From positions 1 to 64,000 of the forward strand of contig NZ_AUCB01000005.1 in NCBI RefSeq assembly GCF_000429545.1: a stretch of 64,000 bases of DNA. The letters are read 5' to 3'. Position numbers and translations under genes: made by a program. The notes under the pieces were generated by a model. The model was not told the origin of the DNA. It did no database searches and was given only the letters and a program-made list of their open reading frames with translations. Of the stretch, positions 1-8,564 are shown one piece after another; within the stretch, counting starts at the first letter, position 1, and every line of letters begins with the position of its first letter. Source of the stretch: Arenibacter certesii DSM 19833. Lineage in GTDB: Bacteria > Bacteroidota > Bacteroidia > Flavobacteriales > Flavobacteriaceae.

Positions 1-1
1 C

Positions 2-1423
2 CTAAGTGACATGGGAGCCACTGATGGACAAATATTAAAGTGGGATGAGTTGGCAAATGCAGGTGCAGGAGGATGGACTTTAACAGAAGATCTCACTGAC
101 GGATCCGGTATTAAAGACTTAAGCAATGGGAAAATACTAATCGGTGACATTGACAACATCCCAGTAGAAATAACAATATCAGGAGATGCAACTTTAAATA
201 ACTTAGGAGTACTTACAATTGAAAACGATGCTATAACCTCTGAAAAAATTGTAAGTAAGACCATCAAATCAGAACACCTAAGTCCAATGGGAGCAGCTGA
301 AAACCAAGTCCTTAAATGGAATGGAACTATTTGGGCACCAGCGGAAGATGACTCTGGTACACTACCCACATTAACTAATGCCGAAGTCATAATCGGGGAT
401 AATGCAGGCAATCCTGCAGCACGAACAATAACAGGTGACGCTACCTTAAATAATACAGGAATACTCACAATTGTGAACCAAGCAGTAACCTCTGAAAAAA
501 TTGCTAACAATGCAGTCACTACAGATAAAATAGCAGATGGTAATGTCATTGAATCTAAAATTAATAAAGGATTAGACGGCCAAGTTTTAACAACCGTAGG
601 CGGGGCCGTAAAATGGGAAGATCCCTCCCCCGCAGTATTAGCAGCTAACTCCGTAACCTCTACCATGATAGCAGACGGAGCCATCAAAGCAAGTCATATT
701 GCTCCTGGAGCAATTAAAGGTGGTCCAGGAGGAGCTATTGCTTTAAATTCAATAAGACAAGGGGACATAGCTCCAGATGCTATTGGCTCTAGTGAGTTGG
801 ATGCCGATTCCGTGGGAGAATCTGAACTAAAAGATGGTGCTGTAACAACTGATAAAATTTTGAACGGAACAATCCTTGACGCTGATATTAATGCAGGTGC
901 TGACATAGCTGGAACAAAAATAGCTCCAAACTTTGGCGCTCAAAATATTGTTACCACTGGTACATTAGCAGCCGGTAATACTACAGTGACTGGAACAATC
1001 AATGCAACAGGAACTATTTTAACCACAGCAGGCCTTTCGGTGGGTGCAGATATACTATTAAATGGAAATTTAGTTCTCCCCGACTACGTCTTCCAAAAAT
1101 ACTTCCAAGGGTATTCCACCATAAACAACGACTACCAATTTAAAAGCTTGGCAGAGATTGAGGCATTTGTAAAACAACACAATCACTTGCCAGGGATTAA
1201 ATCGGCAGAAGAAGTTAAAAAAGATGGCTTTTGGAACTTGAGTGAATCTAACCTTCAAAACCTGGAAAAAATTGAGGAATTGTTCCTGCATACTATTGAG
1301 CAGGAAAAGAAAATAGAGCAGCTTAAAAAAGAGAACGAAAATCTTTCTTCGGAGCTCCATTCCATAAAAAAGGACCTGGAAGAAATTAAATCGCTCCTTA
1401 AAAACAACAATCAAAAGCAATAG
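2..1423 (+). CDS. Tail-fibre-like repeat protein with C-terminal coiled coil (5' end outside window)
   Basis: The reading frame is already open at base 2 and the first visible residues (LSDMGATDGQILKW) match an internal repeat (LSPMGAAENQVLKW, about 95 residues later). The true start is therefore upstream of the window, and the ATG at 11 is internal. Low-complexity repeats fill most of the protein: a module containing GDATLNN and TSEKI occurs at about residues 57-84 and again at 140-167, followed by many short TDKI / SELxADS units typical of fibrous, phage-tail-fibre-like surface proteins. The C-terminal 110 residues carry a 'HLPGIKSAEEV' segment and then a charged coiled coil (about 410-465) of the kind that ends many Bacteroidota secreted fibre proteins, probably for trimerisation. 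It lies 29 bases before a T9SS-sorted protein, with which it may be co-transcribed. Function is unknown; surface adhesion or structure is inference. Confidence 0.7.
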   Translation, partial: LSDMGATDGQILKWDELANAGAGGWTLTEDLTDGSGIKDLSNGKILIGDIDNIPVEITISGDATLNNLGVLTIENDAITSEKIVSKTIKSEHLSPMGAAENQVLKWNGTIWAPAEDDSGTLPTLTNAEVIIGDNAGNPAARTITGDATLNNTGILTIVNQAVTSEKIANNAVTTDKIADGNVIESKINKGLDGQVLTTVGGAVKWEDPSPAVLAANSVTSTMIADGAIKASHIAPGAIKGGPGGAIALNSIRQGDIAPDAIGSSELDADSVGESELKDGAVTTDKILNGTILDADINAGADIAGTKIAPNFGAQNIVTTGTLAAGNTTVTGTINATGTILTTAGLSVGADILLNGNLVLPDYVFQKYFQGYSTINNDYQFKSLAEIEAFVKQHNHLPGIKSAEEVKKDGFWNLSESNLQNLEKIEELFLHTIEQEKKIEQLKKENENLSSELHSIKKDLEEIKSLLKNNNQKQ

Positions 1424-1452
1424 AAAGCAGAAACACTAGTGCATCTAAAACC

Positions 1453-2607
1453 ATGAAAAATGTCCTCGCCATATTCGCTATTTTGTTAAGCCTAGGCCTC
1501 CAGGCCCAATCGGCTATGCACAATACCGGTAATATCCGGATACATGAACAGGGGCAGATAGGCTTTCATACCAACCTCATCAATAATACCGCCTTTGATC
1601 AAAACTTGGGTTTGGTAGGGTTTTATGGTAGTAATATTATTTCTGTTTCTGGGGCTTTTATGCCCATTTTCTACGATATCGAGATCGCTTTAGATCAAGA
1701 AGTACAACTCAATACCGGCATAAGTGTCCTAAACAACACTAATTTTATTGAGGGGAATATTGCCACCCCAAGGCAACAACAAGAGGTGTATTACAACTTT
1801 TTGGACGAAGCCGATTATATAGGGGAAACCGATTTTTCCAAAGTAGATGGGTATGTTACCGCAAACAACGTAAGTACCATGGAATTTCCTGTTGGCGATG
1901 CTACCCAACTCCGAGCCCTTACCCTAGTCAGTAATACTACCAACAAATTTGTGAAATGCGCCTACTATAGGGATAATGTGGACAATCCCTTAATTTCTAC
2001 GCAACGGTTTGATACCATTCAAAAGCCTATGTCCGTTGGCCGAATCAGCACCAAGGAATTCTGGCATCTGGAAGCCACTGAAAACTCCAGTATCCAGATC
2101 AGCTGGAATCCCGATAGTGATCTAGCTGCCCTCACCGATAATGTGGCAAAAATTATTCCGGTAGGATGGAGTATTGCCAGGGGTTCGTGGGTAAATCTAG
2201 GAACCGAATCCGTAATGGGCGACCTGGAAACAGGAATGCTGATCTCCAGAAATTTTGTACCCTCGGATTATGCCGCCATTACCTTTGCTAGCGCATCCAA
2301 ACCCAAAGACTTACTTACACTGGATAATTATTTGGTCACCCCAAACGGCGATGGCGTAAACGATTTTCTCTTTATAGAAGAACTACAACGCTCCCAAGAC
2401 CACATGCTAAGGATCTTTGATCGGAATGGTTTAAAAGTGTACGAAGAAAAAAATTACACCAACGGATTTACCGGTTATTCCAACGTTAATAATCTGGTCA
2501 TAAATCGCGATCAAGGTCTCCCTGATGGCATCTATTATTACATTGTGGATATGTACGACCTGAAGTTAAGCTATCAGGGGTATCTGTATTTGGAACGGAA
2601 GAGATAG
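1453..2607 (+). CDS. Secreted protein with gliding-motility-type C-terminal sorting domain (T9SS type B)
   Basis: The 384-residue protein begins with a Sec signal peptide (hydrophobic residues 4-18, cleavage near LQAQS). It has a long beta-rich body of unrecognised function. It ends in a domain at about residues 295-384 with the hallmarks of the gliding-motility-associated C-terminal (CHU_C) domain: VTPNGDGVNDF, then IFDRNGLKVYE and LPDGIYYYIVD. In Bacteroidota this domain directs export and surface attachment by the type IX secretion system. It follows the fibre-like gene by 29 bases in the same direction, so the two are likely an operon and parts of one cell-surface structure. The sorting-domain call is strong; the role of the body is not known. 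Confidence 0.85.
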   Translation: MKNVLAIFAILLSLGLQAQSAMHNTGNIRIHEQGQIGFHTNLINNTAFDQNLGLVGFYGSNIISVSGAFMPIFYDIEIALDQEVQLNTGISVLNNTNFIEGNIATPRQQQEVYYNFLDEADYIGETDFSKVDGYVTANNVSTMEFPVGDATQLRALTLVSNTTNKFVKCAYYRDNVDNPLISTQRFDTIQKPMSVGRISTKEFWHLEATENSSIQISWNPDSDLAALTDNVAKIIPVGWSIARGSWVNLGTESVMGDLETGMLISRNFVPSDYAAITFASASKPKDLLTLDNYLVTPNGDGVNDFLFIEELQRSQDHMLRIFDRNGLKVYEEKNYTNGFTGYSNVNNLVINRDQGLPDGIYYYIVDMYDLKLSYQGYLYLERKR

Positions 2608-3127
2608 TTTTCAGTCGTCAGTTATATTCAATAAACAATTAGCGGTAAACGATTAGCAATAAACATTTGCAGGGAGGTGTGGGTATTTAGATATGAGTAG
2701 TGAGATGCTATTCTGGCTATAACCTATCCAGAAAGACTGGGTATAAAATAACAATGTCACACTTAACTGAACATAACCGGCTAAAGCCATGGAGCGATTG
2801 CATCACTTAACCACAGACTAAAGCGTCGTGGCTATTCAAAAGCCTTCCATCTCGCCTGATGTCCAAATTGATACCTCTCCAAATCATTGGTAAATTGCTA
2901 CATTGATCAATTACAACATTAATTCATTGTTACATTAATCAATTGCTACAGTAAATCACCATTTCCAAATTAACCCAACATCAATTTTTATTAAAATTGG
3001 ATAACTTTATCCTTCTCTTTCCGTTTATAGATTAGGAAACCTATATTTATAGCACTAAACGCGCCACTTGCGGTGTTATTGAGTGGTATGGAGTACATAA
3101 AATCAACTATTAAACACGTATTGCCCT
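2608..3127. repeat. 520-base gap with degenerate short tandem repeats
   Basis: No convincing gene is seen. Two arrays of short imperfect direct repeats are visible. At 2633-2660 there are two 14-base units (aaacaattagcggt, then aaacgattagcaat). At 2893-2957 there are four units of 15-17 bases with approximate consensus aattgctacattaatc. The repeats are AT-rich and partly self-complementary around ttgatcaatt. No terminator hairpin was found after the preceding gene. Confidence 0.5.
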
Positions 3128-3862
3128 ATGCAAAGAAGATCTTTTATTAAAAAAAGCGGTTATACCGGATTAGCATTAGCACTAATGCCCGGGATTGCCA
3201 TGGCCCAAGATTCGGAATATTCGTTGGATGAATTAATGGGGAAAAAAGACATCGCATTATTTGGGAAGGACATCAATATGAAAAAAGCGGCCCATGATGC
3301 CTTCGTAGAAATGAGAAAAGCGGCCTCTAGTGACGGAATCGATTTAAAAGTGGTTTCTAGTTTTAGGAGCTTCTTTAGGCAAGATACCATTTGGGAGCGC
3401 AAATACCTGCAAAATACCAATGAGAGGGGTATGTCTAAACTGGCGGCAATAGAAAAAATTATTGAATATTCTACCATCCCAGGTACCAGCAGACACCATT
3501 GGGGAACGGATGTGGATATAATTGATGGCTACCCAAAAACTACCGGTGGCGTATTAGACCCGGCAAAATTTGAAGCGGGTGGCCCCTTTGAACTTTTTAA
3601 GCAGTGGATGGACGAGAATGCCAATAAATTCGATTTTTATTTGGTCTACACCGATAATCCAAAAAGGAAAGGGTTTAAATACGAACCTTGGCACTACAGC
3701 TATGCCCCTATTTCTAGACCTATGTTAAAAGCATATCGGAGAAATAATATCGCAAAACTGATTATGCAGGAAGATATTATTGGCAAGGAAAACTTTACGG
3801 CAGGCTTCCTTAGGGAGTATATACAAAACAATATATTGGATATAAATCCCGAATTATTGTAA
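3128..3862 (+). CDS. M15-family D-alanyl-D-alanine carboxypeptidase (VanY-like), Tat-type leader
   Basis: The 244-residue exported enzyme probably trims D-Ala from peptidoglycan stem peptides. The N terminus reads MQRRSFIKK followed by a hydrophobic stretch and AMA-Q, which fits a twin-arginine (Tat) signal peptide. The M15 zinc-site signature is present as S121-R-H123-H-W-G-T-D-V-D130, giving His123 and Asp130 as ligands. The third ligand is the His in EPWHYSY near residue 198. The usual SxHxxGxAxD motif has Asp128 where Ala is common. It stands alone: 520 bases follow the upstream gene and 303 bases precede the next. Whether it acts as DD- or LD-carboxypeptidase cannot be told from sequence. 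Confidence 0.88.
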   Translation: MQRRSFIKKSGYTGLALALMPGIAMAQDSEYSLDELMGKKDIALFGKDINMKKAAHDAFVEMRKAASSDGIDLKVVSSFRSFFRQDTIWERKYLQNTNERGMSKLAAIEKIIEYSTIPGTSRHHWGTDVDIIDGYPKTTGGVLDPAKFEAGGPFELFKQWMDENANKFDFYLVYTDNPKRKGFKYEPWHYSYAPISRPMLKAYRRNNIAKLIMQEDIIGKENFTAGFLREYIQNNILDINPELL

Positions 3863-4165
3863 CCATTTTTTTCGTAAATTGTTCAATAAACGACGGATGA
3901 AATGGGGAATCATTACCCATCGTAAGTTGGACCAATATCAATGGTAAGCAAGGACAATTATGCGTATAAAGCAGTTGGGATGTTGGCCGCTTCTAGGTGC
4001 AATAACCACCAAAATCCGTACGTATGCCACAGCTGTTTAACCGTAGTTGCCAATAAGAACGGCAATGGAAGGAATGGGAACGGGAGGCATTGGATTTTTA
4101 GCGATATGCCACAAATTGGCACTGGACATTAGAACTATTTTGACTTAAACTAACATTAGGTAATC
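3863..4165. other. Intergenic stretch without a supported gene
   Basis: This 303-base gap contains a 63-codon open frame at 3941-4132, but its product is Asn/Gly-rich and low in complexity with no start context or family resemblance. A purine-rich patch (about 4055-4095, repeated ggaa/gggaa) is the only notable feature. No hairpin with a T tract follows the preceding gene. Confidence 0.4.
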
Positions 4166-4930
4166 ATGAGGCGAAATTGGAAAATCAGGATTTTTATTGG
4201 CTTGGCCATTGTCGCCTTCGCCTATGTACAACGCTGCACCAATAAGGAAGAGAATCCCTATACTGGCAGGGTGCAGAATATTAGCATGAGTACAGACCAA
4301 GAGATTGCCATTGGCTTACAGAGCGCCCCGCAAATTGCACAGCAGTACGGCGGACTCCATCCTGATGATAACCTACAGGCGCTTGTAGACCAAGTAGGCA
4401 ACAAGTTGGTAAACAATAGCGTTGCCAGGGAAACTCCCTATAAGTATGAATTTCACCTTCTAGCAGACGACCAGACCATAAATGCCTTTGCACTTCCCGG
4501 GGGACAGGTTTTTATTACCTATGCCCTGCTTTCCAAATTAAACGAAGCCCAGTTGGCAGGGGTTTTAGGCCATGAAATAGGCCATGTGATCGGTAGGCAC
4601 TCCGCCGAAAGGATTGCCGAAGGAAACTTTTGGAAAACAGTCTCCGTTGGCGCTTCCGTAGGGGCCGATGCTGGCGATATTGTAGGAAGTATAGGACAGA
4701 ACACCTTACTGACCAATGGTAGGGAAGATGAGTTGGAAAGTGATGATCTTGGTGTTTTATTTATGCTTCGCTCTGGTTATGATCCAGAAGAAATGATTAG
4801 GGTCATGGAAATTTTAAAAGAGGCCGCAGGGCCAAATCAAGTTCCCGAATTTAAAAGCACCCATCCCGACCCGGACAATAGGATAGAGAAAATAAAAAGC
4901 GCTATAGAAAAATATAAAAATAACCTTTAG
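4166..4930 (+). CDS. M48-family zinc metallopeptidase, membrane-anchored
   Basis: The 254-residue M48 peptidase is related to the BepA/LoiP/Oma1 group that degrades or refolds envelope proteins. The N-terminal hydrophobic segment (residues 8-20) is followed by a Cys at 24 in a poor lipobox (YVQRC), so it is either a lipoprotein or an anchored periplasmic protein. The catalytic motif is H136-E-I-G-H140, continuing VIGRHSAE. A downstream acidic cluster near residues 187-195 (EDELESDD) supplies the third zinc ligand, as is usual for M48. The C terminus has the SxHPDPxxR segment common to this family. It is a single gene with no obvious operon partner. Confidence 0.9.
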   Translation: MRRNWKIRIFIGLAIVAFAYVQRCTNKEENPYTGRVQNISMSTDQEIAIGLQSAPQIAQQYGGLHPDDNLQALVDQVGNKLVNNSVARETPYKYEFHLLADDQTINAFALPGGQVFITYALLSKLNEAQLAGVLGHEIGHVIGRHSAERIAEGNFWKTVSVGASVGADAGDIVGSIGQNTLLTNGREDELESDDLGVLFMLRSGYDPEEMIRVMEILKEAAGPNQVPEFKSTHPDPDNRIEKIKSAIEKYKNNL

Positions 4931-5061
4931 AACCAAAATAAAACAGGGCCTAACCCCCTGAATTCCAATTAATTTAGTATATTGCAACGATTCCCAATCT
5001 TTCATACTCGTTCAATTTAACCCCTTATAGCTTTGATTATTATTAATCTAAACAAGTCTAT

Positions 5062-5229
5062 ATGGGAACACTATTACATTTTAAACACCTTTATTTAAAT
5101 GCATTTGAGAATTGTAAACCGGAGTTCGCAGTATTTGTTTTAAAGCTGTATTCCGTTTTCTGCCTCGTTATGCTATCATTGGCACTTTATGCTTTTTTGT
5201 TCAGAATTTTTACCGGATTCGATTTTTAA
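5062..5229 (+). CDS. Small membrane protein of 55 residues (DUF6747-like)
   Basis: This short frame reads MGTLLHFKHLYLNAFENCKP, followed by a hydrophobic segment at about residues 30-47 and a final FRIFTGFDF. Its layout resembles a family of roughly 55-residue single-pass proteins found throughout flavobacteria, which I recall as DUF6747; that assignment is from memory and untested. It sits in the gap after the M48 gene and is followed by a strong terminator at 5300. Function is unknown. The specific N- and C-terminal pattern argues for a real gene rather than chance. Confidence 0.6.
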   Translation: MGTLLHFKHLYLNAFENCKPEFAVFVLKLYSVFCLVMLSLALYAFLFRIFTGFDF

Positions 5230-5299
5230 TACTAAAAAAAAAATCACCCTTACTTAAACTGAACACTATAGTAGAGAACAACCACATTAAAAAATTGAA

Positions 5300-5335
5300 A
5301 AGAACCTATCGGATAATTTCGATAGGTTCTTTTAT
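5300..5335. terminator. Bidirectional intrinsic terminator
   Basis: Perfect 12-base arms (aagaacctatcg / cgataggttctt) flank an 8-base loop, with A-rich sequence before and T-rich sequence after. It lies between the convergent small membrane protein gene (+) and the ankyrin gene (-), so it can serve both. Confidence 0.88.
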
Positions 5336-5358
5336 TTTACAGCAATACCGCTATGTTA

Positions 5359-5751
5359 TTATCTTAAATGCGCATTAATCACTGCCAAAGCATCTGTAGC
5401 ATTAGAAAGTTCTGCATGTTTCTTTGCAGTGTACCCACTATCGCACCTAATAGTCACGTCTGCACCATTTTTTATTAAGAGCGATACAATTTCAGCCTTG
5501 TTATAACGGGCAGCAAAAATAACCGGAGTTTTTCCCAAAGACTTTTCATTTACATCCTCTCCCAATGCAATTAACCGTTTTACGGTTTTAATATCCCCTT
5601 TCATAATAGCTTTGCAAAAAGAATTTAGTTCACGGGGGTTCTCTATTAGCGGCGAACTATAATTTTCTTGGGTGTCCACTAGTTTTTCGGCACTAAAGCC
5701 ACTTGCCATACATAAAAATGCCATGGCAGCAATTACGATTGTTTTTCTCAT
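5359..5751 (-). CDS. Secreted ankyrin-repeat protein
   Basis: The best start is at 5751, because the protein then begins with a clear signal peptide (MRKTIVIAAMAFLCMASGFSA). The longer frame to 5844 adds an unlikely leader. The mature part is about 110 residues and contains roughly two to three ankyrin repeats, with the typical G-E-D-V-N, G-K-T-P-V-I-F-A-A-R and I-K-N-G-A-D-V motifs at about residues 60-125. Ankyrin repeats bind other proteins; the partner is unknown. A second secreted ankyrin protein lies at 45724. It is divergent from gpmI, with 230 bases between the starts. Confidence 0.78.
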   Translation of the reverse strand: MRKTIVIAAMAFLCMASGFSAEKLVDTQENYSSPLIENPRELNSFCKAIMKGDIKTVKRLIALGEDVNEKSLGKTPVIFAARYNKAEIVSLLIKNGADVTIRCDSGYTAKKHAELSNATDALAVINAHLR

Positions 5752-5981
5752 GATGAATACGATTAAATTAAAAAATAGTTTTTGATTGTACCTAAAAGAC
5801 CGAGAACTCGTTAATTCGTTACAAAAATCACATTTAAATAACATAATATTAACATAATAGAGCTGTTTGATAGTAGGCTGTACTATCTAATAACAGGAGG
5901 CAGTAATTTTAAAATTCATAGGTCAAATTCTAGTATTCCATGGGCAATAGTTCTATTTTTGACGTGAATAACAATAACATT

Positions 5982-7499
5982 ATGAACAAAAAAGTAATCC
6001 TAATGATTTTGGACGGTTGGGGAAAATCACCCGACCCCAAAGTATCTGCAATTGAAAATGCCAACACCCCATTTATAGACTCTCTTTACACACAATATGC
6101 CAATGCCAATTTATTGACCGATGGTATGAATGTGGGTTTACCAGAAGGACAAATGGGTAATAGTGAGGTAGGACATATGAATTTAGGGGCTGGAAGGATC
6201 GTTTATCAAGATCTCGCAAAAATTAACCTTGCCATAGACCAGAACACTTTAAAGGATGAGCTTGTTTTAAAAGAAGCTTTATTACACGCTAAAAACAATA
6301 ATAAGACAGTACATTTTTTAGGATTATTGAGTGATGGTGGCGTACATAGTCACACCTCCCACCTAAGAGGACTTATAGACGCTTGTGAAAGCTACGGCAT
6401 TAAAAATAGTTATGTCCATGCCTTTACGGATGGTAGGGACGTAGACCCTAAAAGTGGCGTTGGTTATCTATCCGAGTTAACCGATTACTGTGCAGATAAG
6501 AACGTAAAATTGGCTAGCGTTATTGGTCGTTATTACGCTATGGACCGAGATAAGAGATGGGAACGTGTAAAAATGGCCTACGATCTTTTGGTAAATGGAG
6601 CGGGTACAAAAACCCAAGACATCCAAGCCGCTGTTTTAAATAGTTATGAGGAAGGTATAACCGATGAATTCTTGAAACCTTTAGTGGTCACCAATGAAAT
6701 TAACGAGCCACTTGCAACCATAAAAGACGGGGATGTAGTACTATTCTACAACTTTAGAACGGATCGTGGTAGGGAACTCACCCAAGTATTGAGTCAGGTA
6801 GATATGCACGAGCTGAACATGCACAAACTAGACCTTTACTATGTTACCATGACCAATTACGACGACTCCTATATTGGGGTAAAAGTAATCTATGACAAAG
6901 ACAATATAGAGGAAACTTTGGGCGAGACCTTGTCCAAAGCAAATAAGAAGCAGATCCGTATTGCGGAGACAGAAAAATACCCTCACGTTACATTCTTCTT
7001 CAATGGAGGAAGGGAAATTCCGTTTGATGGGGAGCAAAGAATCCTTTGCCCGTCACCAAAAGTGGCTACCTACGATTTAATGCCAGAAATGAGTGCATAC
7101 GAAATTCGTGATGCTATTATTCCTGAGCTAGATAAGGGAGAAGTAGATTTTGTATGTTTAAATTTTGCCAACCCGGATATGGTAGGTCATACTGGAGATA
7201 TGCAAGCAGCGATAAAAGCATGTGAGGTAGTGGACAGTTGTGCCAATTCGGTCATTACTGCTGGACTCAGGAACGGGTACACCACCTTGGTAATTGCAGA
7301 TCATGGCAATTGTGAAACCATGATAAACCCCGACGGTAGCCCCAATACGGCCCATACTACCAATCCGGTTCCCTTAATTCTGGTAGACAAGGAACTACAA
7401 CATATTAAAGATGGGGTGTTAGGTGATATTGCCCCTACCATTCTTGCACTTTTAGGAGTGCCACAACCAAAAGTAATGACAGGGCAAAGCTTAATTTAA
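5982..7499 (+). CDS. gpmI: 2,3-bisphosphoglycerate-independent phosphoglycerate mutase
   Basis: This enzyme interconverts 3- and 2-phosphoglycerate in glycolysis and gluconeogenesis using two Mn2+ ions and a phosphoserine intermediate. From the start at 5982 the protein is 505 residues, the normal family length, beginning MNKKVILMILDGWG. An upstream in-frame ATG at 5940 would add 14 residues that do not fit the family. Asp11 (metal ligand) and the catalytic Ser61 in EGQMGNSEVGHMNLGAG are present. Further family motifs are TDGRDVDP, the RYYAMDRD substrate-binding region and IADHGNCE near the C terminus. It is followed after 76 bases by map, which has its own promoter. Confidence 0.96.
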   Translation: MNKKVILMILDGWGKSPDPKVSAIENANTPFIDSLYTQYANANLLTDGMNVGLPEGQMGNSEVGHMNLGAGRIVYQDLAKINLAIDQNTLKDELVLKEALLHAKNNNKTVHFLGLLSDGGVHSHTSHLRGLIDACESYGIKNSYVHAFTDGRDVDPKSGVGYLSELTDYCADKNVKLASVIGRYYAMDRDKRWERVKMAYDLLVNGAGTKTQDIQAAVLNSYEEGITDEFLKPLVVTNEINEPLATIKDGDVVLFYNFRTDRGRELTQVLSQVDMHELNMHKLDLYYVTMTNYDDSYIGVKVIYDKDNIEETLGETLSKANKKQIRIAETEKYPHVTFFFNGGREIPFDGEQRILCPSPKVATYDLMPEMSAYEIRDAIIPELDKGEVDFVCLNFANPDMVGHTGDMQAAIKACEVVDSCANSVITAGLRNGYTTLVIADHGNCETMINPDGSPNTAHTTNPVPLILVDKELQHIKDGVLGDIAPTILALLGVPQPKVMTGQSLI

Positions 7500-7561
7500 G
7501 GAGATTGATGTTGGAAGTAGAAACCTAAGAATAGGGGTTTCCAGTTCTAATAGTAATGTTT

Positions 7562-7569
7562 TACCTTTG
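7562..7569 (+). promoter_or_regulatory. Bacteroidota -7 box for map
   Basis: TACCTTTG matches the Bacteroidota TAnnTTTG element, with a TTTC-type -33 element about 20 bases upstream (7538-7541). The box ends only six bases before the map start codon, so the transcript should have essentially no 5' leader. Confidence 0.65.
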
Positions 7570-7575
7570 TAGACT

Positions 7576-8394
7576 ATGATTATAACAAAAACACCGGAAG
7601 AGATAGAATTAATGCGCGAGAGTGCATTAATCGTAAGTAAAACCTTGGGGATGTTGGCCAGTGAAGTAAAGCCTGGCGTAACCACCTTGCACTTGGATAA
7701 GCTGGCAGAAACCTTTATCCGTGATCACGGGGCAACTCCAGGATTTCTTGGAATGTATGATTTTCCCAATTCACTTTGTATGAGTCCTAATGCTCAAGTG
7801 GTACATGGTATTCCTAACGATACCCCCCTTGAAGAAGGAGATATTATATCTATTGACTGTGGGGCCTTGAAGAATGATTTTTACGGAGATCATGCCTACA
7901 CCTTTGAAGTGGGAGAAGTTTCCCCGGAAATAAAAAAACTTCTGGAAGTAACCAAAGAGTCACTTTATATTGGAATTCGAGAATTTAAGGTTGGTAATCG
8001 CGTTGGTGATGTTGGATTTGCCATTCAAAAGTTCACAGAAGACCACGGTTATGGAGTAGTACGGGAATTAGTAGGTCACGGTATAGGACGCAAGATGCAT
8101 GAAGACCCTGAAATGCCCAATTACGGGAAGCGAGGCCGAGGAAAGAAATTTACCGAGGGAATGGTGGTTGCCATAGAGCCCATGACCAATTTAGGAACAC
8201 GCCATATAAAACAATTGAGTGACGGATGGACCATTCTCACTCGGGATGGAAAGCCCAGCGCCCATTTTGAGCACAATGTGGCCATTGTAAATGGCAAACC
8301 AGAGATACTCTCTACCTTTGCCTATATCTACGAAGCCTTGGGAATCACTAGCGATGAGGAGGATGAATTCCGCCAAAAAGCGTTAGTGCTGTAA
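7576..8394 (+). CDS. map: Type I methionine aminopeptidase
   Basis: This enzyme removes the N-terminal Met from nascent proteins. The 272-residue protein has all five metal ligands of the family: Asp94 (SIDCG), Asp105 (YGDHAY), His168 (GHGIG), Glu201 (AIEPM) and Glu232 (HFEHN). The substrate-binding His is in VVHGIPND. The start at 7576 gives the standard N terminus (MIITKTPEEIELMRESA). The -7 promoter box is only six bases upstream of this start, implying a leaderless or nearly leaderless mRNA. A strong terminator follows 12 bases after the stop. Confidence 0.96.
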   Translation: MIITKTPEEIELMRESALIVSKTLGMLASEVKPGVTTLHLDKLAETFIRDHGATPGFLGMYDFPNSLCMSPNAQVVHGIPNDTPLEEGDIISIDCGALKNDFYGDHAYTFEVGEVSPEIKKLLEVTKESLYIGIREFKVGNRVGDVGFAIQKFTEDHGYGVVRELVGHGIGRKMHEDPEMPNYGKRGRGKKFTEGMVVAIEPMTNLGTRHIKQLSDGWTILTRDGKPSAHFEHNVAIVNGKPEILSTFAYIYEALGITSDEEDEFRQKALVL

Positions 8395-8406
8395 TAAGAT
8401 AATTCT

Positions 8407-8437
8407 AAACTCCTGTTTTAAACAAACAGGAGTTTTT
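8407..8437 (+). terminator. Intrinsic terminator after map
   Basis: Arms aaactcctgttt and aaacaggagttt are perfect 12-base complements around a short loop, followed by a T run. They start 12 bases after the map stop codon. Confidence 0.88.
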
Positions 8438-8564
8438 GTATCCTATAGATTTCGATTTTTTTGCTCCTCCTATTCTCGTCAGGTTTATGCTCGTCAAACA
8501 ACCTACATCAGAATAGCAGGTAAATGATAAACCTTACCTCACAGGGCTACCCCAACTTTTAACA

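Noticed and set aside
3941-4132. 63-codon rightward frame
   Set aside because: Low-complexity Asn/Gly product, no signal or domain, no family resemblance; probably non-coding.
5940-5981. Longer gpmI start
   Set aside because: The extra 14 residues (MGNSSIFDVNNNN...) do not match the family; MNKKVILMILDGWG is the standard N terminus.
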